Below, in pieces: positions 41,304 to 50,549 of a stretch of DNA of 64,000 bases. The translations under genes were made by a program, and so were the position numbers. The stretch's first letter is position 1. Each line of letters opens with the position of its first letter. The notes under the pieces are model-generated. The model made no database searches and was not told the origin of the DNA. It saw only the letters and a list, made by a program, of their open reading frames with translations. The DNA is from Actinocatenispora thailandica (GTDB lineage: Bacteria; Actinomycetota; Actinomycetes; Mycobacteriales; Micromonosporaceae), in assembly GCF_016865425.1 (NCBI RefSeq), contig NZ_AP023355.1, positions 5,268,198 to 5,332,197 of the forward strand, read 5' to 3'.

Positions 41304-44300
41304 ATGGTCTTGATCCGGGTACTGGGCTCGTTGGCGGCCGAGGTCGGCGGCACGCTGGTGCCGCTGGGCGGTCCGCGGCAGCGCGGCGTGCTGGCGCTGC
41401 TGGTGGCGGCCCGCGGCCAGGTGGTGCCGGTCGACCGGCTGGTCGAGGACCTGTGGCGCGGCGAGCCGCCGGCCCGCGCCCTGTCGTCGCTGCAGGCGTA
41501 CGTGTCGAACCTGCGCCGCCTGCTGGAGCCGGGGCGACCGCCGCGGACCCCGGCCAGCCTGCTGGTGAGTGCACCGCCCGGCTACGCGCTGCGGCTGCCG
41601 CCGGGGGCGGTGGACGCGTGGCGGTTCGAGGAACTGCTCGATCAGGCCGGTACCGTCGCCGACGCCCGGGAGGCGCGCGCCCTCCTGGCCGAGGCGCTGG
41701 GGCTGTGGCGGGGCCCGGCCTTCGCCGAGGTCGCCGACGAGCCGTGGGCCGCCGCCGAGACCGCCCGGCTGCACGAGCTGCGCCTGGTCGCCCGCCAACT
41801 GCACGTCGCGGCCGGGCTGCGGATCGGTGACCCCGCGGCGGTGGTGGTCGAGGCGGAAGGGCTCACCCGCGACGAGCCGCTGCGCGAGGAGGGTTGGCGA
41901 CTGCACGCCCTGGCCCTGTGGAGCAGCGGCCGGCAGGCCGAGGCACTGGCGGCGCTGCGCCGGGCCCGCGCCACCTTCGCCGACGAGCTGGGGCTCGACC
42001 CCGGCCCGGACCTGGTGGCGCTGGAGGAGGCGATCCTCACCCAGCGCACCGACGTCCTGCGCGCGGCGGTCCCGCCGCCGGACGCGAAGACGCGGCCGGT
42101 GGAGGCGAAGCCGGCGTTGGAAGCGAAGCCGCCGTTGGCGAGCGCCTCGACGACGGCGCGCGACGAGGCCGGAAAGGTCCTGTTCGTGGGCCGCGACGGC
42201 GAGCTGGCGGCGCTGCTGGCGGTCGCCGGCCAGGCCGCCACCGGGGCGGCACGCGTCGCGCTGGTCACCGGGGACGCCGGGCTCGGGAAGTCGACGCTGC
42301 TGGAACGGCTCGGCGCCCGGCTGGCCGCGGACGGGTGGCTGGTGGCCGCCGGGCGCTGCCCCGAGGGGGACGGCGCCCCGCCCGCGTGGGCGTGGGTGGA
42401 GGCGCTGCGGACGGTGGCGCAGACCGCGCCGCCGGGCGAGTTCGCCGACGACGTGGCGCCGCTGCTGTCCGACGCGGTGCCGGTGGACGGTGACGCGGCG
42501 GCCGGGCGGTTCCGGCTGCGCCGCGCGGTGTGGCACTGGCTCGCCTCGGCGGCCCGGGACCGGCCGGTCGCGGTGCTGCTCGACGACCTGCACTGGGCGG
42601 ACGCCGCGACGCGGGAACTGCTCGCCGGCAGCGGTACGGTGCCGGCCCCGGTCCTGCTCGTCGCGGCCTACCGCGGCGACGAGAGCGAGCGGCTCACCGA
42701 CACGCTGGCTTCCCTCGCCCGGGCCGAGCCGTTCCGGCTGGAGCTGCCCGGCCTGACCGGCGCGGCGGTTGCGGCGCTGGTCCGTGCCGAGTGCGATGCC
42801 GACGACGCGACCGTGGCCGGGATCGCGGACCGTACCGGCGGCAACCCGTTCTACGTGCGGGAGAGCGCGCGGCTGCTCAGCGGCGAGGGCGCCCTGGTCG
42901 CGCTGTCCGAAGTCCCCGAAGGGGTACGCGACGTGCTGCGGCGCCGGCTCGCCCGGCTCCCCGAGGCCGGCGTGTCGGTACTGCGGCTGGCGGCGGTGGC
43001 CGGCCGGGAAGCCTCGGTGGACGTGCTGGTGCGGGCCGCCGACTGCGACGAGGACGGCGTGCTGGACGCGCTGGACGCCGGGGTCATCGCCGGGCTGCTC
43101 GACGAGCCGGCGCCCGGGGTCGTCCGGTTCGTGCACGCGCTGGTACGGGACACGCTGGTGGCCGACGTCAGCCGGCTGCGGGCGACCCGGATGCACGCCC
43201 GCATCGCCGCCGCGCTGGAGGGCAGCGGCGATGTCGCGGCCCTCGCCCACCACTACGCCCGGGCCGGGTCACCCAAAGCCGTCGGCTACTGCGTCCGGGC
43301 CGCCGAGCTGGCCGAGGCACGCTATGCGCACGACGTGGCGGCGGCGCTGCTCACCGACGCCGTGGCGGGTTGCACCGATCCGGACGAGCGCGTGAAGCTG
43401 TTCGGCCGGCTGCTGCGCGCGCAGGTCCGGGCCGGTGCCGTCGCCGCGGCCCGAGAGACCCGCGAGCGGGCGGTGCAGTACGCCGAGTCGGTCGGCCGGG
43501 ACGACCTGACGATCGCCGCGTTCACCGCCTGGACCGAGCCCACCTCCTGGCAGATCCGCACCTACGGCACGCTCGATCACCGCGTGGTCGGCCGGCTGCG
43601 CGCCCTGCTGCGCCGCACCGACCTGGCCCCGAGGTACGCTCCCGGCTGCTCAGCGCCTACGCGATCGAGCTGGTCGGCGAGGACGATTCGGCGGCTCTCG
43701 CCGCGGCGGGCGAGGCGCTCGATCTCGCCACCGATCCGGATCTGCGGGCCGCGGCGCTGCTGGTGCTGGTGCACGGGACCGAGCATCCGAAGTACGCCCG
43801 GGAGCTGATCGAGATCGGCGTCGAGCACGACCGGCCGGGCTACCGGGTCACCGGGCTGCTCAACCTGGCCGTGGACGCCGCCAAGGGCAACGACCCGACG
43901 AAGATGCGCCGCGCGATCGAGCAGGCGCTCGACCTCGCCCGCGCCTACCGGATGCCCGAGCCGATCGGGGTCGCCGAGATCGCGCTGGCGACCCTGGTAC
44001 TGATCGAGGGCCGGTTCGCCGACGCCGCGCGGCTCTACACCGAGGCCGCCGGTCGGATGGCGCGGGCCGGCTCGGTACACGCGGGGTTCCTGCGGCTCGC
44101 GCTGGCGACGATCCGGCTCGGCGAGGGCACGCTCGGCGAGCACCTCGACGAGGTGCGCGCGCTGCACGAGGAGGTCGGGCCGATGGCCGGCGACCTGCTG
44201 GTGCTCGCCCTGCATGCTGCCGGCCGCACCGAGGAGGCTCGCCGGGTCAACAGGACGGCAGGCCCGATCCGTCGGGACTTCTTCTTCACGTTCCTGACCA

Positions 44301-44617
44301 GCCTGCGCGCGATGGCCGTCGTCGCACTCGCGGGCGCCGGCGCCGCCGACCCGGGCACCGCCGAGCAGCTGTACGCCGACCTGTTGCCGCACCGGGACGG
44401 TCCGCCGGCCGGCGTGGAGAGCCTGTCGCTGGCCCTCCCCCCGATCGCCCACACGCTCGGCGAACTCGCCCTGCTGCTGGGCCGCGCGAGCGACGCGGCC
44501 ACCCACTTCGCCGAGGCGGCGGCCATCGCCGAACGGTGGAACGCGCCGCACTGGTACGCCGAGGCGCGGGCTCGCGCCGACGGCGTCGCCGAGGTCCCCG
44601 TCCCGCGGCAGCGCTGA
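41304..44617 (+). pseudogene. BTAD/SARP-type regulator with AAA ATPase and TPR, frameshifted
   Basis: The first frame (41304 to about 43630) encodes an OmpR-like winged helix (PLGGPRQRGVLALLVAARGQ), a BTAD domain, and an ATPase with Walker A GDAGLGKSTLLERL and Walker B VAVLLDDLHWAD. Then comes the start of an alpha-solenoid. After RTDLAP the frame turns into non-protein-like sequence, while the +2-shifted frame continues EVRSRLLSAYAIELVGEDDS through TPR-like repeats to a stop at 44617. Adding one C at the CCCC 43627-43630 joins them into about 1104 residues. It may be a true mutation or a homopolymer error. ATG 41304 or 41292 may start it. Confidence 0.8.
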
Positions 44618-44666
44618 GAGCAGGTGGGCCGTCCGCGGTGTCGCCCCGGGGCCGCCTCGCGGGGCT

Positions 44667-44685
44667 CGGTCGCCCGGCGCGACCG
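44667..44685. terminator. Hairpin between convergent genes
   Basis: CGGTCGC and GCGACCG form a 7-bp stem with a 5-base loop, 50 bp after the BTAD regulator stop and 72 bp before the convergent glyoxalase stop. It probably terminates one or both transcripts. Confidence 0.45.
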
Positions 44686-44757
44686 GCGGCACCCGGGCCC
44701 GCCTGTCGCGGGCCGGACCGCGGCCTGCCGGCTGGTGATCGTCGGTAACGGGGCCGA

Positions 44758-45126
44758 TCAGGCGCGGTCGTGGAGCGTGATCTGGTAGCCGTCCGGGTCG
44801 GCGAAGGTGAATGTCCGGCCGAAGGGGCCGTCGACGGGTGCGGAGACGATGGTGTGGCCGTCCGACACGAGGGCATCGTGGATGGCCTGGACCTCGGTGG
44901 CGTGCAGCCAGATCGCGGCGCCGATGCCGGGCTGGGCGACGGATTCGAGGTCGGTGCCGGGGACGAGGTCGCGGAGCGCGAACGCGATCGGTTTGGTGTC
45001 GAAGACCACGGCGTGCGCGGGTCCGACCGGTGCGCGGACCAGGCCGAGGTAGCGCTCGTAGAACGCCTGCGACGCGTCGAGATCGCGCGCTTGCAGCGAG
45101 ATGAAGTCGGGGCCGGTGGCGGGCAT
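44758..45126 (-). CDS. VOC/glyoxalase-like protein
   Basis: The 122-residue vicinal-oxygen-chelate protein has ISLQARDLDASQAFYERYLG at the N-terminus, a paired beta-alpha-beta module, and the ending RTFTFADPDGYQITLHDRA, characteristic of glyoxalase/bleomycin-resistance dioxygenases. Metal ligands are not fully clear. The reaction is unknown. GAAGGAG precedes ATG 45126. It is divergent from the MarR gene and shares two identical-architecture palindromes with it, so MarR control is likely. Confidence 0.9.
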   Translation of the reverse strand: MPATGPDFISLQARDLDASQAFYERYLGLVRAPVGPAHAVVFDTKPIAFALRDLVPGTDLESVAQPGIGAAIWLHATEVQAIHDALVSDGHTIVSAPVDGPFGRTFTFADPDGYQITLHDRA

Positions 45127-45145
45127 GACGTTGCTCCTTCGTTCG

Positions 45146-45189
45146 TGTCAGTCTTCTGACATGCAGCAGCGTATGTCAGAATCCTGACA
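45146..45189. promoter_or_regulatory. Two TGTCAG-N4-CTGACA operators
   Basis: TGTCAG-TCTT-CTGACA (45146-45161) and TGTCAG-AATC-CTGACA (45174-45189) are perfect 6-bp inverted repeats with 4-bp spacers, 28 bp apart. The second ends on the A of the MarR ATG. They sit between the divergent glyoxalase and MarR genes. They are probable MarR operators. Confidence 0.75.
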
Positions 45190-45650
45190 TGAGTCAAGAC
45201 GGTACCGGCATCGACCTGGAGACATCCCTGGGCTACCTGCTGAAGGAGGCGTCCAGCGTGCTGCGGTCGGCCATGGAGGAGGTGCTGCGACCGCTCGGGA
45301 TGAGCGTGACGCACTACTCCTGCCTCGAACTGCTGGCACAGCGACCGGGCTTGTCGAACTCCGAGCTCGCCCGCGGCGCGTTCGTGACCCGGCAGTCGAT
45401 GAACGTGCTGCTGCAGGCGCTGGAGCGGGACGGCTACGTGACCAGGCCCGCGGAGGCAGCCGTCGGGAAGGTCCTTCCCGCGCGACTGACCCCGCGCGGC
45501 CGACGGAGCCTGGAGAAGGCATCGGCTGCGGTCCGGGCCGTCGAGGTCCGCATGCTGGCCGGACTGACCGAGACCGAGCGCGCGACCGCGTTGCGGATCC
45601 TGCGCAGCATGATCCGCTCGCTGCGGGAGGGTGGCACCGACGACGCGTAG
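45189..45650 (+). CDS. MarR family transcriptional regulator
   Basis: The 153-residue protein has the MarR winged helix: SVTHYSCLELLAQRPGLSNS, then ELARGAFVTRQSMNVLLQAL and the wing region GYVTRPAEAAVGKVLPARLT. No ribosome site precedes ATG 45189, so the mRNA may be leaderless, and the second operator ends at its start codon. This points to tight autoregulation. The likely target is the divergent glyoxalase-like gene. Confidence 0.9.
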   Translation: MSQDGTGIDLETSLGYLLKEASSVLRSAMEEVLRPLGMSVTHYSCLELLAQRPGLSNSELARGAFVTRQSMNVLLQALERDGYVTRPAEAAVGKVLPARLTPRGRRSLEKASAAVRAVEVRMLAGLTETERATALRILRSMIRSLREGGTDDA

Positions 45651-45711
45651 CCGTTCGTGGCGGCCCGCCGCGCGAGGACGACGGGACGGCGGCGACCCGT
45701 TCCGCGGGCTT

Positions 45712-45733
45712 TACATTCCCCTAGAGGAATGTA
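45712..45733. promoter_or_regulatory. 22-bp near-perfect palindrome before SRPBCC gene
   Basis: TACATTCC and GGAATGTA flank a 6-base centre (CCTAGA), so 20 of 22 positions are symmetric. It ends 10 bases before ATG 45744 of the SRPBCC gene. The downstream ArsR-SRPBCC fusion is the natural candidate regulator. Confidence 0.65.
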
Positions 45734-45743
45734 TGATGAGCGC

Positions 45744-46211
45744 ATGACTGAGATCATCGAACGCGTCGTTGCCGCCACACCCGAGCGCGTCTGGCAGCTG
45801 TGGACCACCCCGGAGGGCATCTCCCGCTGGTGGGCGCCGGAGGGCTTCCGCACCGACGTCACCCAGCTCGACCTGCGGCCCGGCGGGGACCTCGTGTACA
45901 CCATGACCGCTGTCGCGCCCGAACAGGTCGCCTTCATGCAGCAGCACGGGATGCCGCTGGCCACCGAGTCCCGCAAGGTCTTCACCGAGATCGACGAACC
46001 CGCGCGGCTGGGCTACCGGTCGGTGATCGACTTCGTGCCCGACCACGAGCCGTACGAGCAGCTCACCGAGATCGAGCTGGCCCCGGTCGAGGACGGCACC
46101 CGCATCGTGATGCGGGTCGAACCGATGCACGACGAGGAGTGGACCGGCCGGCTGGTCGCCGGGCGTACCAACGAGCTGGACAACCTGGCCCGGCTCGTCG
46201 CGGCGGAGTGA
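45744..46211 (+). CDS. SRPBCC (AHSA1-like) domain protein
   Basis: The 155-residue single-domain protein has ITEIIERVV-type start (MTEIIERVVAATPERVWQLW), RWWAPEGFRTDVTQLDLRPG and the closing GRTNELDNLARLVAAE, matching the activator-of-Hsp90-ATPase-like SRPBCC fold. It would bind a hydrophobic ligand. Start ATG 45744; an alternative in-frame ATG lies 15 bases upstream. The stop overlaps the next start as GTGA, and a 22-bp palindrome lies just before it, so the two genes form a regulated unit. Confidence 0.85.
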   Translation: MTEIIERVVAATPERVWQLWTTPEGISRWWAPEGFRTDVTQLDLRPGGDLVYTMTAVAPEQVAFMQQHGMPLATESRKVFTEIDEPARLGYRSVIDFVPDHEPYEQLTEIELAPVEDGTRIVMRVEPMHDEEWTGRLVAGRTNELDNLARLVAAE

Positions 46212-47089
46212 CGCGCGACGGCGGGGGCGGGCGCGCCGAACCAGGCGTCCCCGTCCCTGGCGCCGGGGACGGGGACGGGGCCGGCGCGCCGGTCGACACC
46301 CAGCGCGCGGTTGCCGCGGTGGGCGAACCGACCCGCTTCCGGATCGTCGAGCTGCTCGCGGTCCGGGCCCGCACCGTGGGCGAGGTGACCGAGGCGATCG
46401 GCGCCCTGCAACCGCAGACCACCAAGCACCTGCACGCGCTGGCGGCGGCCGGCGTCGTCCGGCTGCACAAGCTGGGGCGCCGCCGCGTGGCGCGGCTCGA
46501 CCGGGCCACGCTGCACCAGCTTGCCGACCACTTCGGTCGGCTGGCCGAGCACGACCCCGACGATGCCGTACTGGACGGGTACGAGGCGGCGATCGCCGCC
46601 GAGACCGCAGCAGGGCCCACCGGCGAGGGCGTCCGGGTGCTGCGCTTGCACCGGATCGTCCGGGCCCCGGCGCGGACCGTGTGGACGGCGTGGACCGACC
46701 CGGCGCGGGCGGTCCGGTGGTGGGCACCGCCGCACTTCGCCGTCGAGGCACTCGAGATCGCACCGCACGCCGGCACACCGATCCGGCTGGTGCTGCGCGA
46801 AGGCGACGGCGCCCGGTACGAGTCGGGGGGCAGGGTGATCGAGGCCGAGCCCGGCCGCCGGCTGGTGTTCACGCTCGCGCCGGTCGACCGAACGGGTACG
46901 CCGCTGTTCTCGGCCATCCACACGCTCGACCTGCACCGCGACCGCTCCGGCGGGACGGGCGTGGAGCTGCGCATCGAGGTGTCCGACGTGGCGCCCGAGG
47001 CGGCGCCGGCGATCGCCGGTCTGCAACCGGGCTGGACGCAGCTGCTCGATGCGCTGGCCGCGGTGCTGGAGGCGGACGGCGGACACTGA
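46208..47089 (+). CDS. ArsR-type regulator fused to SRPBCC domain
   Basis: The 293-residue protein has an N-terminal ArsR winged helix (GEPTRFRIVELLAVRARTVG, then ALQPQTTKHLHALAAAGVVR) joined to a C-terminal AHSA1-like SRPBCC domain (RLHRIVRAPARTVWTAWTDP, then RWWAPPHFAVEALEIAP). The first 30 residues are Gly/Pro-rich. It probably senses a hydrophobic ligand with its own SRPBCC domain and represses the operon through the palindrome at 45712. The start GTG 46208 overlaps the stop of the single SRPBCC gene. Confidence 0.85.
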   Translation: MTRDGGGGRAEPGVPVPGAGDGDGAGAPVDTQRAVAAVGEPTRFRIVELLAVRARTVGEVTEAIGALQPQTTKHLHALAAAGVVRLHKLGRRRVARLDRATLHQLADHFGRLAEHDPDDAVLDGYEAAIAAETAAGPTGEGVRVLRLHRIVRAPARTVWTAWTDPARAVRWWAPPHFAVEALEIAPHAGTPIRLVLREGDGARYESGGRVIEAEPGRRLVFTLAPVDRTGTPLFSAIHTLDLHRDRSGGTGVELRIEVSDVAPEAAPAIAGLQPGWTQLLDALAAVLEADGGH

Positions 47090-47094
47090 CGGCT

Positions 47095-47121
47095 GCGCCG
47101 GCCCCGACGCGGGGCCGGCGC
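47095..47121. terminator. GC-rich terminator between convergent genes
   Basis: GCGCCGGCCCC and GGGGCCGGCGC form a perfect 11-bp stem with a 5-base loop, 6 bp after the ArsR-SRPBCC stop and before the convergent serine hydrolase stop at 47139. Confidence 0.75.
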
Positions 47122-47138
47122 CGGTCGCGGAGGCGCGG

Positions 47139-48389
47139 TCAGCTGGCGGTCAGGATCGTGCGCAGCTTCAGATCGACGGTCGGGGCCGTCGGGCTCCGCG
47201 GCGCGTCGTAGTTGCTCAGCACCACCGCAGTCCAGTCGGTCCCGGGAAACCAGTCGACGTTGGCGTAGACGCCGGGCGCACCGCCGGAGTGCCCCGCCGT
47301 CCACCGGCGGCCGTCGATGAGCCGCAACTGCGCGCCGTAGCTGCCGTACTCGGCCATCGACGGTGCTCCCGGCGGGGGCGGCAGTGGCTTCAGCGCCGTC
47401 TTCGGGGTGAAGAACACCTCCTGGTACGGCGCGGCCAGCAGCGACCCGGCGGCCAGCGCGCGGGCGAACCGGACCAGGTCGCGCGCGGTACCGAAGGCGT
47501 TGCCGGCCGGGTCGCCGATGAACACGAACGCGTCCGTGGACAGCGCGTCGTGGCGCTTGCCGGAACTGTCCGTCGGGTACGGATGGGCGATGCGCCGCTC
47601 GCTCTGCCACTGCGGCAGCGTGCAGAAGCTCGCGTCCGTCATCCCGGCGGCGCCGAACACGTGCCGCTGCACGTACTGGTAGTAGGACTGGCCGGAGACC
47701 TGCTGCACGATGCAGCCGAGCACGTGGTAGCCCGCGTTGCTGTACCGCTCGCCCGCACCGGGCTCGAACGCCAGCTGCTCCTTGCGGATGAACTCCAGCG
47801 TCCCGTCCATCATCCGTTCCGGTGTGGTCCAGGTCTTCGCCGCGTCGAAGTACCCCTTGTCCTGCATGAAGTCGCCCAGCCCGGAGGTGTGGGTCAGCAG
47901 GTGGTGGATGGTCACCTTGTCGGCCACCGGCGCGCTGAACCCGCTCAGGTGCTCGCCGATCGTGTCGGTGACCGCGAGCTTGCCGCGCGCCACGAGCTGG
48001 GCGACGGCGGTCGCGGTGAACAGTTTCGTCACCGAGGCCAGGCAGAAGATCGTGTCGGCCCTGTTGCGGACCCGCGTCTTCCGGTCGGTGAAGCCGTACG
48101 AGCGGGACAGCACCGGGTGGCCGCCGCGGGCGACCAGCACGGTGCCGGAGAACTGGTCCTTCGCCGCGAGTCCGCTCAGGTACCGGTCGAACTCGCCGCC
48201 CTTGCGCAACGCCGGTGGTACCGGGGAGTCGCCGCCGCGCGGTGCGCCGCTGCGGTCCGAGCCGGTGGCACCGGCCGCCTCGGTCAGTGCCCAGGCGCCG
48301 CCGACGGTGGCGGCCGGCGCGACCGCGAGCGTGCCGAGCAGCGAGCGCCGGCTCCACGGCCGGCGAGTGCTGGAGTGCGATGTGGTCAT
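47139..48389 (-). CDS. Serine hydrolase, beta-lactamase/transpeptidase-like
   Basis: The 416-residue protein has a Tat-type signal (RRPWSRRSLLGTLAVAPAAT, twin arginine) and the penicillin-binding fold motifs: SVTK in TIFCLASVTKLFTATAVAQL, YSN in GERYSNAGYHVLGCIVQQ, and HSGG in WTAGHSGGAPGVYANVD. It may be a D-aminopeptidase, esterase or cell-wall peptidase acting outside the membrane. ATG 48389 is used; GTG 48398 is possible. A dyad at 48435 and a G-rich tract at 48476 lie upstream on its leading side. Confidence 0.9.
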   Translation of the reverse strand: MTTSHSSTRRPWSRRSLLGTLAVAPAATVGGAWALTEAAGATGSDRSGAPRGGDSPVPPALRKGGEFDRYLSGLAAKDQFSGTVLVARGGHPVLSRSYGFTDRKTRVRNRADTIFCLASVTKLFTATAVAQLVARGKLAVTDTIGEHLSGFSAPVADKVTIHHLLTHTSGLGDFMQDKGYFDAAKTWTTPERMMDGTLEFIRKEQLAFEPGAGERYSNAGYHVLGCIVQQVSGQSYYQYVQRHVFGAAGMTDASFCTLPQWQSERRIAHPYPTDSSGKRHDALSTDAFVFIGDPAGNAFGTARDLVRFARALAAGSLLAAPYQEVFFTPKTALKPLPPPPGAPSMAEYGSYGAQLRLIDGRRWTAGHSGGAPGVYANVDWFPGTDWTAVVLSNYDAPRSPTAPTVDLKLRTILTAS

Positions 48390-48434
48390 GCCGCCCACTG
48401 TCCGTCCGGGCCGGGCCGGTCGGCGTCCACCCGT

Positions 48435-48456
48435 GGGCAGACCCGCACGTCTGCCC
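48435..48456. promoter_or_regulatory. Perfect 8-bp dyad upstream of serine hydrolase
   Basis: GGGCAGAC and GTCTGCCC flank a 6-base centre (CCGCAC). The dyad lies 46-67 bp before the serine hydrolase start, a typical operator place. It could also act as an mRNA hairpin. No adjacent regulator gene is obvious. Confidence 0.5.
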
Positions 48457-48475
48457 TGCGGCGTACGCCGTTCCC

Positions 48476-48550
48476 GGTCCTACCGCCCCGGCCCTTCCCA
48501 CCCCTGGCCCTTCCCGCCCCCGGTCCTGCCCGCCCCCCGGCCCTGCCCGT
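48476..48550. repeat. Five degenerate 14-17-bp pyrimidine-rich tandem repeats
   Basis: Units starting at 48476, 48490, 48506, 48522 and 48539 share the pattern GGYCCTNCCCNCCCC. The complementary (minus) strand is therefore G-rich with several GGG-GGGG runs. It lies upstream of the serine hydrolase and downstream of the FAD oxidase gene, both on the minus strand. Confidence 0.7.
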
Positions 48551-48677
48551 CCGCGAACCTGGGCACCCGACGCCCCGTCCGCCGGCGTCCCCGACACTTG
48601 TGGCCCCGGACGCCCCGGCTCCGGACGCTCGCCGCCGCGCGGCGGATCCGGTGCGGCGCCAGCGGTCCGGGACCGGA

Positions 48678-49838
48678 TCAGGCGTGTCGGTCGTGGGTCA
48701 GTGACGCGTACTTCGGGGTGCCGGTGCGGAAGCGCTCGGCGGCGAACAGCCGGAGCCGGTCGGCCGCCGCGCGATCGCCGTACACCGCGTCCGCGAGCAG
48801 CCGCCCGGTCAGCCCGGACAGCAGGATGCCGTAGTACGAGTGCCCGGTCGCCCACCACAGCCCGTCGGTGCCGCTCGGACCGAGTACCGGGGCGTCGTCG
48901 GCGGCCACCGGACGCTGCCCGACGCACCAGCCGTCCAGCGGCAGCTCGCGAACCGCCGGGACCGCCGCCACCGCCCGGTCGAGCACCTCGTACATCCCGG
49001 CGACCGTGTTGTGGTCGCCGAGCCCGGCGGCGTCCTCGACGGTACCGGCGATCATCAGCCGGCCGTCCCCGCGCGGTACCAGGTTCGCCCCGGCGCGAAG
49101 CACGGTGCGCACCGTGGGAGCCTCGGTGCGGTCGCGCACCAGCAACGACTGGCCCTTGACGGCGCGAAGCGGGAAGCGCGCCGTCTCGGGGATGCCGCCC
49201 AGGCCGGTACTCGCCGCGCCGGCCGCGACGAGCACCAGCGCGGCGTCGAGGTCGGTACCGTCGGACAGCGTGACGCCGACGATCCGGTCTCCGTCGGAAC
49301 GCAGTCGCGACACCGGAACGCCGGTGCGCACCGTGCCCTGCCGGGACCGGATCCCGCGCAGCAGCGCACGGCCGGCCGCGTCCGGGTCGACGCACCCCTC
49401 GCCGGGCACCCACAGGCCACCGATCATCCCGCGTACCAGCGGTTCCAGCTCGTGCGCGGTGGCGGCGTCGACGACGCTGGAGTCGATGCCGAGTTGTGCG
49501 TGCAGGGTCCGGAGCGCATCGGCGCGCGCCAGCCCGGCGTCGTCGAACGCCGCCACCAGCGACCCGATCCGTTGGTACGCCGGGTCGACGCCGGTGTCGT
49601 CGAGCAACGAGGCCGCGAACCGGTCCCAGTCGGCGTGGGCGTCGGTGCGCAGCCGCAGGAACTGGTCGTCGGCCGGCTCCAGGTAGCCGACCGGGGCGAT
49701 CATCGCCGCCGCAGCGCGTGAGGTGAACCGCAGCGGTTCGCCGGCCTCGACCACCGTGACCCGCGCGCCGTGCCGCGCCAGGTGCCACCCGGCCGACAGG
49801 CCGATGATCCCGCCGCCAACCACGAGGACGTCCGTCAT
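48678..49838 (-). CDS. FAD-dependent amino acid/glycine oxidase-like (DAO family)
   Basis: The 386-residue flavoprotein starts TDVLVVGGGIIGLSAGWHLA, the DAO family dinucleotide fold, followed by FTSRAAAAMIAPVGYLEPAD and the C-terminal LWWATGHSYYGILLSGLTGR, close to ThiO/DadA-like enzymes. It probably oxidises an amine or amino acid with FAD. No thiazole synthesis genes are nearby, so a ThiO role is not supported by context. ATG 49838 begins the frame; GGTGG lies just upstream. Confidence 0.87.
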   Translation of the reverse strand: MTDVLVVGGGIIGLSAGWHLARHGARVTVVEAGEPLRFTSRAAAAMIAPVGYLEPADDQFLRLRTDAHADWDRFAASLLDDTGVDPAYQRIGSLVAAFDDAGLARADALRTLHAQLGIDSSVVDAATAHELEPLVRGMIGGLWVPGEGCVDPDAAGRALLRGIRSRQGTVRTGVPVSRLRSDGDRIVGVTLSDGTDLDAALVLVAAGAASTGLGGIPETARFPLRAVKGQSLLVRDRTEAPTVRTVLRAGANLVPRGDGRLMIAGTVEDAAGLGDHNTVAGMYEVLDRAVAAVPAVRELPLDGWCVGQRPVAADDAPVLGPSGTDGLWWATGHSYYGILLSGLTGRLLADAVYGDRAAADRLRLFAAERFRTGTPKYASLTHDRHA

Positions 49839-49966
49839 CCCGCCACCACACCCTCCGCATCGTCCGCACCACGATCGGCTGCTCGGTGCACCGGCTCCGC
49901 GAGGATGACGGGGCCGTACCGGTGCAGCCCCCACCTTGCCGGACGACGGCGGGCCGGCGGGCCGTC

Positions 49967-50449
49967 TCAGTCGACGGGTTCGAGGCGCCAGCGCACGATG
50001 CAGAACCCGTGCCGCAGCGCCTGCGCCAGGGCCTGCTGGTCGGGCCGTCCGCTGGCATCCTTGGGCAGCGGCACGAAGCGCTGCAGCGCGGGGTTTGCCG
50101 CCGACATGATCGCGAGCAGCCGGGTCACCTCCGCCTGGTCGCGCACCAGGTCGGGCCGGGCGACCCGATCACGGCCGCGGATGCGCAGCCGTACGGCGGT
50201 GGCGGGGTCGAGGTTCAGCTTCCACTTGCCGCCGCCCGGGGTGAGCAGGACCTCGCCGTCTCGCACGTAGCTGATCGGTTGCTTGTAGAGCTTGCCGGTG
50301 CGGCGGCCGTGAATGTAGGCGAGCATGAGCCGGCCGCCCAGCGGGGTCGCGACGGGCAGCCCGAGCAGCCCTCGCATCGGGACGTTGGCCAGGTTCATCA
50401 GCTTCGGCTGGATGCGCCGCCGGAGTGTCTGCCGCTGGGTGCCTGTCAT
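49967..50449 (-). CDS. Ddn-like nitroreductase/F420-dependent quinone reductase family protein
   Basis: The 160-residue protein fits the deazaflavin-dependent nitroreductase (Ddn) family by the pattern IHGRRTGKLYKQPISYVRDG, then TPGGGKWKLNLDPATAVRLR. F420H2 dependence is from family knowledge, not directly visible. The start ATG 50449 has AAGGAGG upstream. An unusual AT-rich palindrome island lies about 100 bp upstream. Confidence 0.82.
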   Translation of the reverse strand: MTGTQRQTLRRRIQPKLMNLANVPMRGLLGLPVATPLGGRLMLAYIHGRRTGKLYKQPISYVRDGEVLLTPGGGKWKLNLDPATAVRLRIRGRDRVARPDLVRDQAEVTRLLAIMSAANPALQRFVPLPKDASGRPDQQALAQALRHGFCIVRWRLEPVD

Positions 50450-50549
50450 CTCGTTGCCTCCTTGGTGCCCTGTCTCGGTGGGCGCTGCGCACCCGGTCAG
50501 CGGGGCCGGATTGTCGGCCCGCGCGGGGCGCCCGGCCGGCTCCCCGATA

